DNA of 64,000 bases, taken from assembly GCA_964535215.1 (NCBI GenBank), contig CAZHST010000014.1:1-64000 (forward strand). The letters run 5' to 3'. A program made the position numbers and the translations under genes. The notes under the pieces are model-generated. The model was not told the origin of the DNA. It saw only the letters and a list, made by a program, of their open reading frames with translations, and searched no databases. This document shows positions 25,470-33,629 of the stretch, piece by piece. Position 1 is the stretch's first letter. Every line of letters begins with the position of its first letter. The stretch is from JACQHM01 sp964535215 (GTDB lineage: Bacteria > Methylomirabilota > Methylomirabilia > Methylomirabilales > JACQHM01).

Positions 25470-26066
25470 ATGAGGATCACGTCGGCGGAGTTTGTGAGAA
25501 GCGTCGGTTCCCCAGGAGACCTCCCCCGGGGGGACCTCCCCGAGATCGCCTTCGCCGGGCGGTCCAACGTGGGGAAGTCCTCCGTCATCAACCGGCTTTT
25601 GAACCGGAAGGGCCTGGCCAAGGTGGGTAAAACCCCAGGCCTGACCCGGACGATCAACTTCTTCAAGGTCAATGGGGCCTTCTACTTCGTTGATCTTCCG
25701 GGCTACGGCTATGCCGCCCTTCCCCGGGAGGTTCGGAGAGGATGGGGCCCCCTGATCGAAGGGTACCTGGTCTCCCCCCGCCCGCTGAAGGCGGCTGTCC
25801 TGATCCTGGACGCCCGGCACGGCCCGCAGCCTGCCGACCGGGATCTGAAGGCCTTTCTGGATCATCACCGCATCCCGGCCATCATCACCCTGACCAAGGT
25901 GGACAAGCTCCCTCGGGGACGGTGGAGGGATCAGTCCCGGCGGACCGGTGAGCTGTTGCAGGTTCCCCTTGAAGAGGTGATCCTGTTCTCGGCCGTGACC
26001 GGAGAGGGGGTGAAGGAGCTTCTGGCCGCCATCGCTTCCCACCTCTCTTCACCCCGGCGTTTCTAA
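25470..26066 (+). CDS. engB: Ribosome biogenesis GTPase EngB (YihA/YsxC)
   Basis: 198 residues from the ATG giving MRITSAEFVRS, the family-typical start; the open frame extends upstream but into element-flanking sequence. G1 is GRSNVGKSS, the G2 region has PGLTRTINFF, G3 is DLPGYG, and G4 is TKVDK. It is an essential GTPase for 50S assembly in most bacteria. ATG 25458 (MLFW) is an alternative. It sits right next to the IS607-like element and may have lost an upstream partner gene. Confidence 0.9.
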   Translation: MRITSAEFVRSVGSPGDLPRGDLPEIAFAGRSNVGKSSVINRLLNRKGLAKVGKTPGLTRTINFFKVNGAFYFVDLPGYGYAALPREVRRGWGPLIEGYLVSPRPLKAAVLILDARHGPQPADRDLKAFLDHHRIPAIITLTKVDKLPRGRWRDQSRRTGELLQVPLEEVILFSAVTGEGVKELLAAIASHLSSPRRF

Positions 26067-26073
26067 ATCACCG

Positions 26074-26102
26074 TTGACTCCTCCCCGGAACCCTGCTAAG
26101 CT
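26074..26102 (+). promoter_or_regulatory. Sigma-70-like promoter for TPR lipoprotein-lolB-like-ispE operon
   Basis: TTGACT, 17-base spacer, TAAGCT, ending 33 bases before the ATG of the TPR lipoprotein. Confidence 0.5.
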
Positions 26103-26135
26103 TGCGCTAAACGGGTCAAAAAGGAGTGGAATTCG

Positions 26136-27899
26136 ATGCAGAGATCCCGCAGGCACGTGCACATCGTGGTGGCCATCCTCACCTTCGTGGCCTTTGGCTG
26201 CGCCCAAACAGCCCGGTCGCTGGAAAAGACCCCTTCTATCTTGAGCGCCAGGGACCCCGGAGGGGTCCCACCCGTTGGGGACGTCAGGGGGATTGACCAG
26301 CGTTCGTATTATGCCTATACCTTGAGCGTCCTCGCCGAGCTGAAAGGGGATGTCCAGGAGGCTATCCGCTGGCAGCGGGAGGCCTTGAAGTATGATCCCC
26401 AATCGCTCTACATGCAGGTGAACCTTGCCTCCCTCTACTTGAAGGCTGGGGACTTTAAGGCCGCCATTGACATCGGGGAGGAGATCGTGGCGAGGGAGCC
26501 CGATTACCTCCCCGCGCACCTTCTCCTGGCCACGGCCTACCGGAACCTTCGGAATTTTCGGAAGGCTGAGCACTACTATCGGCAGGTGATCCGGTTGGAT
26601 CCCACCCACGGGGAGGCGTATCAGGCCCTTGGGAACCTGTACATCGAGGCCAGGAGCTTCCCGGAGGCCATCGAGATCTACAAGAAGCTGGTAGAGATCG
26701 AACCTGGCTCTCATCTGATCCGCTACAACCTGGGCCGCCTGTACCTCGAGATGAAGGACCAGGAGGAGGCGCGGCGGTACTTCCGGGAGGCCCTCTCCCT
26801 AGAGCCGGATTTTGAGCCAGCCGTCATCGCCCTGGCCTCGAGCTTCGAGGGCGAGGGCCGGTATGATGAAGCGTTGCAGGTGTATGAGGAGGCGCTGAAA
26901 GCGGACCCGGATCGCCGTGAGCTCAGGGAGCGGCTCGCCCAGCTCCTTTTCCGCCAGGGGAATCTCGATGCCGCGAGGAGGGAATACGAGACGCTCCTGG
27001 AGCAGGAGCCTGGCAATACGAACCTGAGGCTCCGGGTTGGGTTCCTCTACTACGAGCAGCAGGCTTACCCCGAGGCCCTGGCGACCTTCCGGGAGATCCT
27101 GAACCAGGAGCCCGCCAACAAGGAGGCCCTCTACTATCTTGCGGTCACGTTGGAGGAGATGAAACAGTTTGACCAGGCCCTTGAAGCCTTCCAGAAGTTT
27201 GTCCCTCAGGATGCCCATTACGCCGATGCCCTGCTGCACCGAGGATACATCTACGGTCAGAAGGGGATGTACCAGGAGGCCCTGGACACCCTTTCAACGG
27301 CTGAGAAGCTGAAGCCGGGAGAGGCCAGTATCCCTTACCTTATCGGTGTGGTCTACATGCAGCGGAAGGAGTATGGGGCGGCCATCAAGAGCTTGGAGAA
27401 GGCCGTTTCCCTGGACAAGGACAACGCCAACTACTATTACCAGCTCGGGGCGGCCTTCGAGCGGGATCACAAGATCGAGCAGGCGGAGGAGGCCTTTAGG
27501 CGGGTCTTGGAGCTCAACCCGAAACATGCCGATGCCTATAATTACCTCGGGTATATGTTTGCCGAGGCGGGGATCAAGCTGGACGAGTCCATCGCCTTGA
27601 TCAAGAAGGCCTTGGAGCTGGATCCAGACAACGGGGCCTTTGTGGATTCTCTCGGCTGGGCCTACTTTAAAAAGGGGATGGTGGAAGAGGCCCTGGCCGA
27701 GCTTCAACGGGCCGTTCGCCTTCTGAAGCAGCCAGACCCTGTCGTCCTGGAGCACCTAGGCGATGTCTACTTCCAGAAGGGGATGATCAGGGAGGCGATC
27801 CAGGAGTGGGAAAAGGCGGTGAAGCTCGATCCGAGCAATGAAGGCCTCCTCAAGAAGCTAAAGCAGGCCAAGGAGCTCATTTCCAGGGAGGGGAGATGA
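26136..27899 (+). CDS. TPR-repeat lipoprotein
   Basis: 587 residues. Signal sequence with lipobox ending FGC (Cys22), then about 13 tandem TPRs from residue 50 to the C-terminus (repeated A..L...G....A......A...P pattern, e.g. GEAYQALGNLYIEARSF). Likely an outer-membrane-anchored scaffold for envelope assembly. It directly overlaps the LolB-like gene (ATGA), and in this position other deep-branching proteobacteria also carry a TPR protein, suggesting a shared role in lipoprotein or lipid handling. AAAAAGGAGTGG precedes the ATG. Confidence 0.85.
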   Translation: MQRSRRHVHIVVAILTFVAFGCAQTARSLEKTPSILSARDPGGVPPVGDVRGIDQRSYYAYTLSVLAELKGDVQEAIRWQREALKYDPQSLYMQVNLASLYLKAGDFKAAIDIGEEIVAREPDYLPAHLLLATAYRNLRNFRKAEHYYRQVIRLDPTHGEAYQALGNLYIEARSFPEAIEIYKKLVEIEPGSHLIRYNLGRLYLEMKDQEEARRYFREALSLEPDFEPAVIALASSFEGEGRYDEALQVYEEALKADPDRRELRERLAQLLFRQGNLDAARREYETLLEQEPGNTNLRLRVGFLYYEQQAYPEALATFREILNQEPANKEALYYLAVTLEEMKQFDQALEAFQKFVPQDAHYADALLHRGYIYGQKGMYQEALDTLSTAEKLKPGEASIPYLIGVVYMQRKEYGAAIKSLEKAVSLDKDNANYYYQLGAAFERDHKIEQAEEAFRRVLELNPKHADAYNYLGYMFAEAGIKLDESIALIKKALELDPDNGAFVDSLGWAYFKKGMVEEALAELQRAVRLLKQPDPVVLEHLGDVYFQKGMIREAIQEWEKAVKLDPSNEGLLKKLKQAKELISREGR

Positions 27900-28681
27900 C
27901 GGTCAGGGCTCGGCTTCTCCCCTGGGGGGTCTTGGTGCTCATCGCCGGATGTGCCACCGTCCCCAGGATGCAGGAACTTCAGGGGACGATCCTTCCTGAA
28001 GGCCCGGTTCTGGAAAAGCTCCGGGCCTACGAGGAGCGGATCACCTCCCTGAAAGCCTTCGCCGACATCAAGATCACGAGAGGGGGGGAGAGCCTCAGGC
28101 TTCAGGAGGTCGCCCTGCTCTCCCCCCCCTCCCATCTCCGGCTGGAGGCGTTAGGGTTTGGGGGGCTTCCCACCTTTATCCTGGCCACCGATGGAGAGTG
28201 GCTGTACGCCCATTTCCTTCTCTCCCAGGAGTTCGTCAGGGCACGGGTGACCCCGAATAACCTTTTTGCGCTTACCGGTGTACGAGCCGCCCCCGAGCAT
28301 GTCATCAGGATCCTCTCAGGGCTCCCCCCCCTCCCGCCCCAAAAGGGGGTTCTCAGATCCCTTGACGGCGGAAGGCGGACCTGGCTCGAGACCGATGCGG
28401 GATCCTTCCAGCAGAGGATCTGGCTGGAGGGGGAGGCCTCCATCCAAGGCGGCGAGCTTTATCAGGATAAGGTCCTTACGTTAACCTTTACCTTCAAGGA
28501 GAAGATGAACCAGCAAGGGATCCCCTTCCCCTCCCAGATCACGTTCGAAAAACCCCGAGAGGGGCTCATGGTCGAGGTCACGTATCACCGGGTGGACCTG
28601 GGCGCCCCCATCCCTCCTGCCGCCTTCACCCTGCCCCTGCCCAATGACGGCTCTACCCGCATCCTTGAGCTTGGATCGTAG
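27896..28681 (+). CDS. LolB-like outer-membrane lipoprotein (DUF4292 type)
   Basis: 261 residues with lipobox LIAGC (Cys19). The body alternates beta strands and contains VLEKLRAYEERITSLKAFADIKI and a long central sheet like LolB/LppX folds. By position (immediately before ispE and prs, as lolB is in E. coli) it is the probable functional counterpart of LolB, which inserts lipoproteins in the outer membrane. Sequence identity to E. coli LolB is not evident by eye, so this rests on fold pattern and synteny. Confidence 0.7.
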   Translation: MTVRARLLPWGVLVLIAGCATVPRMQELQGTILPEGPVLEKLRAYEERITSLKAFADIKITRGGESLRLQEVALLSPPSHLRLEALGFGGLPTFILATDGEWLYAHFLLSQEFVRARVTPNNLFALTGVRAAPEHVIRILSGLPPLPPQKGVLRSLDGGRRTWLETDAGSFQQRIWLEGEASIQGGELYQDKVLTLTFTFKEKMNQQGIPFPSQITFEKPREGLMVEVTYHRVDLGAPIPPAAFTLPLPNDGSTRILELGS

Positions 28682-28683
28682 GT

Positions 28684-29559
28684 ATGGAGACCCTCGCCTT
28701 GCCCTCCCCTGCCAAGATCAACCTCTTCTTGGAGGTTTTGGCCAAACGGGATGATGGCTACCACGAGATCCGTTCTGCCCTCCAGTTGATCGATCTTTCT
28801 GACCAGGTGACCTTGACCAGGACAGAGGGGGGGATCGTTGTGAAGGTCAAGGGGGAGGCCGCCCCATCCGGGCAGGAGAACTTGGCCTATCGGGCTGCGG
28901 AGCTGTTGCTCAAGGAAGCGGGGATCAGAGGAGGAGCAGAGGTGACCATTGAGAAACGGATCCCTGTCGGAGGAGGGTTAGGGGGGGGATCGAGTAATGC
29001 GGCGACGACCCTTTGGGGGTTGAACCTCCTCTTCGGTTTGAGGCTTTCCCTGGAAACCTTGATGGACCTGGGGGCTCGGCTCGGGGCCGATGTGCCGTTT
29101 TTCTTCTCGGGAGGTCTTGCCTTCGCCACCGGTCGGGGGGAAAGGCTTCAGCCCCTCCCCCCTCTCCCCCCCTGGTGGGTAGTGGTGGCCAATCCCGGTC
29201 TCTCCATTTCAACGGGCTGGGTCTATCAGACCTTGACGCTGCCGTTGACAGACGAGGCGTTAGCCCTTACCATAAAAGATCTCTTGCTGCGTGGTGAGGG
29301 AGGGAGAGCCCTCTCCCTCTCGTTCAACCGTCTGGAGGAGGTGGTCCTTCCCCGCTATCCGGAGGTCGCCCAGTTGAAAGGGCTCCTCACCTCGTGGGGG
29401 GCCAAGCCTGTCCTGATGGCGGGGAGTGGGTCATCCGTCTTTGGCATGGTGCCGGAGCGCCGGCAGGGGGAGGCGATGGTGGAAAGGTTACGGGAGGCCG
29501 GCATTAGGGCCTTCCTTAGCCGGACCTTGGACCATAATCCCCTGTTCAAGGTTCCGTAG
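28684..29559 (+). CDS. ispE: 4-diphosphocytidyl-2-C-methyl-D-erythritol kinase
   Basis: 291 residues, GHMP kinase. Starts with PAKINLFLEVLAKRDDGYHEI-type sequence (Lys and Asp of the active site in PAKIN and near RADGYH), and has the glycine-rich VGGGLGGGSSNAATT ATP loop (about 97-111) and LGADVPFF. It phosphorylates CDP-ME in the MEP pathway, so isoprenoid precursors here come from MEP. They feed UppS, HpnD and the prenyl synthase at 40579. Tightly spaced after the LolB-like gene. Confidence 0.95.
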   Translation: METLALPSPAKINLFLEVLAKRDDGYHEIRSALQLIDLSDQVTLTRTEGGIVVKVKGEAAPSGQENLAYRAAELLLKEAGIRGGAEVTIEKRIPVGGGLGGGSSNAATTLWGLNLLFGLRLSLETLMDLGARLGADVPFFFSGGLAFATGRGERLQPLPPLPPWWVVVANPGLSISTGWVYQTLTLPLTDEALALTIKDLLLRGEGGRALSLSFNRLEEVVLPRYPEVAQLKGLLTSWGAKPVLMAGSGSSVFGMVPERRQGEAMVERLREAGIRAFLSRTLDHNPLFKVP

Positions 29560-29588
29560 CGTTCGGCCAATCGGCAATCCGCTAACGG

Positions 29589-29660
29589 TGGGGCGTGGCC
29601 AAGCGGTAAGGCGCGGGACTTTGGATCCCGTATCCGGAGGTTCGAATCCTCCCGCCCCAG
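29589..29660 (+). tRNA. tRNA-Gln(UUG)
   Basis: 72 nucleotides. Acceptor stem TGGGGCG/CGCCCCA, D-stem GCC/GGC, anticodon stem CGGGA/TCCCG with loop CTTTGGA (anticodon TTG), T-arm GGAGG-TTCGAAT-CCTCC. CCA is not encoded. Placed between ispE and prs, a position conserved in Deltaproteobacteria. Confidence 0.95.
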
Positions 29661-29785
29661 CCCCAGCTTACCCTTCATCCCGATCCGCAAAACGGATTGG
29701 AGGGGTGGACAAGTTCATGAGGAGCGATTACAATGGTAGGTTGGTGAGCTGGACAAGGAGAACCAATCGCCACAAGAGGGGGGAG

Positions 29786-30721
29786 ATGGCCCAGCTGATC
29801 GTTTTTTCCGGCAATGCAAATCTTCCGCTTGCTCACGAGATCGCTGATTACCTGGGGATCCCGCTGGGGAAGGCCGAGGTCTCCCAGTTCGCCGATGGAG
29901 AGGTCTTCGTCCAGATCTTCGAGAATGTTCGGGGGGCTGACGTCTTCGTCATCCAGCCGACCTGTCCGCCTGTGGATCATCATCTCATGGAACTGTTGAT
30001 CATGGTTGATGCCCTGAAACGGGCCTCGGCTTCCCGGATCACGGCCGTCCTCCCCTACTACGGTTACGCCAGACAGGACCGGAAGGTCCAGCCCAGGGTT
30101 CCTATCACCGCCAAGCTGGTGGCAGACCTCATCACGGCGGCAGGGGCCCATCGGATCTTGACCCTGGATCTCCACGCCGGCCAGATCCAAGGCTTCTTCA
30201 ACATCCCGGTGGATCATCTCTACGCCACCCCGGTCCAGCTCGAGTACTTTAAGGAACGGACATGGCAGGAGGAAACGGTGGTGGTCTCTCCCGATGCCGG
30301 CGGCGTGGAACGGGCCCGGGCCTTCGCGAAACGCCTGGGGGCGTCCTTGGCCATCATTGATAAAAGACGGGTCGGCCCCAACGAGGCCCAGATCATGAAC
30401 GTTATCGGCGAGGTCGAGGGGAAGGATGTGATCATCATTGATGACATTGTGGATACGGCCGGCACCCTGACCAAGGCCTCCGAGGCCCTGAAGGGTAAAG
30501 GGGCACGGCGGATTTACGCAAGCTGCACCCATGCGGTCCTCTCGGGGCAGGCCATTGATCGGATCGAGGCCTCGCCGATTGACGAGGTGGTGGTGACGAA
30601 TACCATCCCCCTCGGGGAGAAGTCCTCAAAGAAGCTGACCGTGCTCTCGGTGGCGTCCCTGCTGGGGGAGGCCATTAGGCGGATCCATCGCGAGGAGTCG
30701 GTCAGTTCGCTCTTCGTCTGA
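29786..30721 (+). CDS. prs: Ribose-phosphate pyrophosphokinase
   Basis: 311 residues from the ATG at 29786, which has AAGAGGGGGGAG directly upstream; the open frame runs back through the tRNA but that part is not coding. Motifs: FADGE, RQDRK (ATP binding), the flexible-loop DKRRVGPNE region and the PRPP loop IIIDDIVDTAGTL. It makes PRPP for nucleotides, His, Trp and NAD. A small ATCCG-CAAAA-CGGAT hairpin (29682-29699) sits in the leader after the tRNA. Confidence 0.96.
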   Translation: MAQLIVFSGNANLPLAHEIADYLGIPLGKAEVSQFADGEVFVQIFENVRGADVFVIQPTCPPVDHHLMELLIMVDALKRASASRITAVLPYYGYARQDRKVQPRVPITAKLVADLITAAGAHRILTLDLHAGQIQGFFNIPVDHLYATPVQLEYFKERTWQEETVVVSPDAGGVERARAFAKRLGASLAIIDKRRVGPNEAQIMNVIGEVEGKDVIIIDDIVDTAGTLTKASEALKGKGARRIYASCTHAVLSGQAIDRIEASPIDEVVVTNTIPLGEKSSKKLTVLSVASLLGEAIRRIHREESVSSLFV

Positions 30722-30777
30722 GAAAAGACACGGGCCTTCAGCCATCCGCCATCAGCCAGGATTTAATGGAGGTTATG

Positions 30778-31404
30778 ATGCAGTTCGTGGACCTGAAGGG
30801 AGAGGTTCGACAGGGGAAAGGGAAAGGGGCTTGCCGGAAGCTCCGTCAGAGGAATCTCCTCCCGGCCGTCGTCTACGGGGGGGGAGGGGGAGGGCTTCCC
30901 ATTGTGGTCAACCCCCGGGAGCTCCTGAAGGTTCTGGGGCATGGGGAGAATGTCCTCATCAGGCTCTCCCTGGAAGGGGGTGGGGGCACCAGAACGGTGA
31001 TCCTCAAGGAGCTCCAACGGCACCCGGTCCGGGGCAGTCTGCTCCACGCGGATTTTCAGGAGATCTCCATGGAGCGGAAGATTACCGTTGCCGTCCCCCT
31101 GGTCTTGGTGGGCGAGGCGATAGGGAAGCTCAAAGGAGGGATCGTGGATCAGAGCCTCCGGGAGGTTGAGGTGGAGTGCCTGCCCTTGACCATCCCTGAG
31201 CGGATTGAGGTGGACGTGAGTGGTCTTGATCTGGGCGACACCCTCCATGTGCGGGATCTGAAGGTGCCGGAAGGGATCCGGGTCCTGGAGGACCCGGAGC
31301 TGACGGTAGCCTCTGTGGTGGCCCCGGAGGTGGAGGCGGTGGAGGAGACGGCGCCGGTGGCCACCCCCGAGGCTGTGAAGGCGCCGACCAAGCCTGTTGA
31401 GTGA
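30778..31404 (+). CDS. rplY: 50S ribosomal protein L25/Ctc
   Basis: 208 residues, the long CTC form with an N-terminal L25 5S-rRNA-binding domain (1-95) and a C-terminal TL5-like beta domain (95-185), ending in an Ala/Pro/Glu-rich tail. The ATG at 30778 is preferred because GGAGG at 30768 is well placed; ATGs at 30766 and 30775 are upstream. The YGGGGGGLP stretch replaces the usual short loop. Its stop overlaps the GTG of pth. Confidence 0.93.
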   Translation: MQFVDLKGEVRQGKGKGACRKLRQRNLLPAVVYGGGGGGLPIVVNPRELLKVLGHGENVLIRLSLEGGGGTRTVILKELQRHPVRGSLLHADFQEISMERKITVAVPLVLVGEAIGKLKGGIVDQSLREVEVECLPLTIPERIEVDVSGLDLGDTLHVRDLKVPEGIRVLEDPELTVASVVAPEVEAVEETAPVATPEAVKAPTKPVE

Positions 31405-32015
31405 GGGATGCGTTGTGGCTGATCGTGGGATTGGGGAATCCAGGTCCGGATTACGAAAACACCCGGCACAACCTGGGGTTCATGGTGGTGGATGAGTTGG
31501 CCCAGCGCCTCCAGCCTGGGAAGTGGGGGAGGCGGTACGATGCCCGCTATCTGGCCGCGCGGCTCCGGGGGAAGGAGGTGGTTCTGGTCGAACCTTTGAC
31601 CTTCATGAACAATAGCGGGGGACCTGTTCGGGCCTGGCTCCAGGCCTTAGGCCTTCCCACCTCCGGCTTGATCGTGGTCCACGATGACCTGGATCTCCCG
31701 TGGGGGAGGTTGAAGGTCGTTGCCGGCGGGGGTCATGGGGGTCACCGAGGGGTGCGCTCCATCCAGGAAGAGCTTCAAGCCTCTGACTTCATCCGGGTGA
31801 AGCTTGGGATCGGCCATCCTGGCCGAGGGGTTGATCCAACCGGTTACGTCCTGGCCCCCTTCGGGGAGGATGAAAAGGAGACGGTAATGGAGGTCGTCAA
31901 GCGGGGGGCCGATGCTGTCGAGGTCATTGTGGCCGACGGAATCGAGGTGGCCCAGAACCGCTTCAATCGCCGCCCCTCCGGACAGGGACTCGGGGCGAGC
32001 GATCAGAGGTGCTGA
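31401..32015 (+). CDS. pth: Peptidyl-tRNA hydrolase
   Basis: 204 residues, GTG start overlapping the rplY stop. Signatures: IVGLGNPGPDYENTRHNLGF (catalytic His in TRHN), TFMNNSG, HDDLDLPWGRL and GGHGGHRGVRS. It recycles peptidyl-tRNA released from stalled ribosomes. Full length for the family, with a short extra C-terminal tail after RFNRRPS. The prs-rplY-pth order is widely conserved. Confidence 0.95.
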   Translation: MRDALWLIVGLGNPGPDYENTRHNLGFMVVDELAQRLQPGKWGRRYDARYLAARLRGKEVVLVEPLTFMNNSGGPVRAWLQALGLPTSGLIVVHDDLDLPWGRLKVVAGGGHGGHRGVRSIQEELQASDFIRVKLGIGHPGRGVDPTGYVLAPFGEDEKETVMEVVKRGADAVEVIVADGIEVAQNRFNRRPSGQGLGASDQRC

Positions 32016-32058
32016 AAGCCGACGGCTGAAAACTGAATGCTTACAAGGAGGTGAGGCA

Positions 32059-32412
32059 TTGAGATCATACGAGTTTGTCTTCATCCTGGACCCGGCCCTT
32101 CCGGAAGAGGCGGTAGAGGCTGAGGTCAGGGTGGCCCAGGATCTCATCCTCCGCGAGGGGGGGGAGATCCTGGAAGTCCAGCGGTGGGGCAAGAAACGTC
32201 TGGCCTACGAGATTCGAAAACGGAAAGAGGGGTCTTATGCCCTGATCCGCTTCAGAGGTGGCCCCAGGTTGATCGAGGAGCTGGAGAGGCATGCCAAGCT
32301 GAACGAGGCGATCTTGAGGCACCTCATGGTGAGGGTCACGGAGCCGAAGAAGGCCCCCTCGGAGATAAGCCCGGTGGAGGAGGTGGCGGCCCCGGCAGAG
32401 GAGGCGTCGTAA
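32059..32412 (+). CDS. rpsF: 30S ribosomal protein S6
   Basis: 117 residues from a TTG codon preceded by a near-perfect AAGGAGGTGA Shine-Dalgarno sequence. Starts RSYEFVFILDP and has the S6 ferredoxin-like pattern (WGKKRLAYEIRKRKEGSY, and LRHLMVRV). It binds the central domain of 16S rRNA with S18. The Glu/Ala-rich C-terminal tail resembles the E. coli poly-Glu tail region. First gene of the rpsF-ssb-rpsR-rplI-dnaB block. Confidence 0.94.
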   Translation: MRSYEFVFILDPALPEEAVEAEVRVAQDLILREGGEILEVQRWGKKRLAYEIRKRKEGSYALIRFRGGPRLIEELERHAKLNEAILRHLMVRVTEPKKAPSEISPVEEVAAPAEEAS

Positions 32413-32413
32413 G

Positions 32414-32818
32414 ATGGCCAGCTTCAACAAGGTGATCTTGCTTGGCAACCTGACGAGGGATCCTGAACTCCGTTACACCCCGAACGGCTCTCCCGTCTGT
32501 AGCTTCGACCTCGCGGTGGATCGCACCTACACGACCCAGGCCGGTGAGCGGCGCGATGAGGTGTGTTACATCACGATCGTTGTCTGGGGAAAGCAGGCGG
32601 AGCTGTGTGCCGAATACCTGGCCAAAGGTCGGACGACCTTGGTGGAGGGGCGCCTCCAGCAACGCTCCTGGGAAACCCCTGAAGGTCAGCGGCGGACCAA
32701 GCACGAGGTGGTGGCGGAGCGGATCCAGTTTATTGGGGGCCGAAAGGGCCCTGCTCCGGAACCTTCTGAACCGGACGAGGAGCATCGGAGCCTGGAGGAA
32801 GACGAACCCCCCTTTTAA
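32414..32818 (+). CDS. ssb: Single-stranded DNA-binding protein
   Basis: 134 residues. OB-fold with FNKVILLGNLTRDPELRYT at the N-terminus and VVWGKQAELCAEYLAKG in the middle, then a disordered acidic tail ending DEPPF, the docking peptide for partner proteins (E. coli DIPF-type). Shorter than the 170-residue E. coli SSB. It lies between rpsF and rpsR, the conserved arrangement in which ssb is co-regulated with these ribosomal genes. Confidence 0.95.
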   Translation: MASFNKVILLGNLTRDPELRYTPNGSPVCSFDLAVDRTYTTQAGERRDEVCYITIVVWGKQAELCAEYLAKGRTTLVEGRLQQRSWETPEGQRRTKHEVVAERIQFIGGRKGPAPEPSEPDEEHRSLEEDEPPF

Positions 32819-32919
32819 GACCTTGCGGTTTGCGGTCAGCGGGCTCGGGCTCCCGGGGCAGGGTGCTGGGCATGACCCGCTTGGGTCAACCGCGGAGCGC
32901 CTGGTGGATGGAGGAGGAG

Positions 32920-33156
32920 ATGCTGAGGAGACGGAGGAACCTGCGCCGTCAAAAGATCTGTAAGTTCTGTTTAGACAAGGTTGAGTCCATTGATTACAAA
33001 GATGTGAAGCGCCTGAGGAACTTCATCACCGACCGGGGAAAGATCGTTCCCCGTCGTATCTCCGGTAACTGTGCCTACCATCAACGGCAACTGACCACCG
33101 CCATCAAGCGGGCGAGGAACCTCGCCCTCCTTCCCTTTGCAGCCGAGATGGCCTAG
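32920..33156 (+). CDS. rpsR: 30S ribosomal protein S18
   Basis: 78 residues from the ATG at 32920, directly behind GGAGGAG; a longer frame from 32830 is unlikely. The CKFC pair, DYKDVKRLRNFITDRGKIVPRRISGNCAYHQRQL-type core and basic N-terminus identify S18. It partners S6 on the 30S platform. Confidence 0.95.
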   Translation: MLRRRRNLRRQKICKFCLDKVESIDYKDVKRLRNFITDRGKIVPRRISGNCAYHQRQLTTAIKRARNLALLPFAAEMA

Positions 33157-33175
33157 TGGAACATCGGAGGGCAAC

Positions 33176-33619
33176 ATGAAGGTGATCCTCTTAGAGGAGG
33201 TGGCCAAGCTGGGGAAGGCCGGGATGACCGTGGACGTGGCCGATGGCTATGCCCGTAACTTCCTCATCCCAAGGAAGATGGCCGTTGTGGCATCCCGGGC
33301 AAACTTGAAAGCCCTTGAGGAGCTGATCGCCCAGGGGAAACTCAGGCAGGAACGGGTGAGGAAAGAAGCGGAGGCCCTGTCCCAGAGGATTGCTGCCTTA
33401 ACCGTCGTCCTGCACCGGCAGGCCGGGGGGCAGGGGAAGCTTTTTGGCTCCGTCACCAAGGTGGACATTGCTCAAGCCCTCGAAAAGCAGGGGATCGTGG
33501 TGGATCGGAAGAACATCCTCCTGGAGGAGCCTATCAAGGCCGTTGGCGAGTACCGGATCCCCATCAAGGTTCACCCCGAGATCAAGGCCTCCCTGACCCT
33601 TGTCGTCGAGGCGGCCTGA
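33176..33619 (+). CDS. rplI: 50S ribosomal protein L9
   Basis: 147 residues from ATG 33176 (GGAGGGCAAC upstream). N-domain MKVILLEEVAKLGKAG..VADGYARNFLIP, long central helix, C-domain with GKLFGSVT and YRIPIKVHPEI. It binds 23S rRNA near the L1 stalk and restrains frameshifting. Confidence 0.96.
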   Translation: MKVILLEEVAKLGKAGMTVDVADGYARNFLIPRKMAVVASRANLKALEELIAQGKLRQERVRKEAEALSQRIAALTVVLHRQAGGQGKLFGSVTKVDIAQALEKQGIVVDRKNILLEEPIKAVGEYRIPIKVHPEIKASLTLVVEAA

Positions 33620-33629
33620 GGAGGCTCAG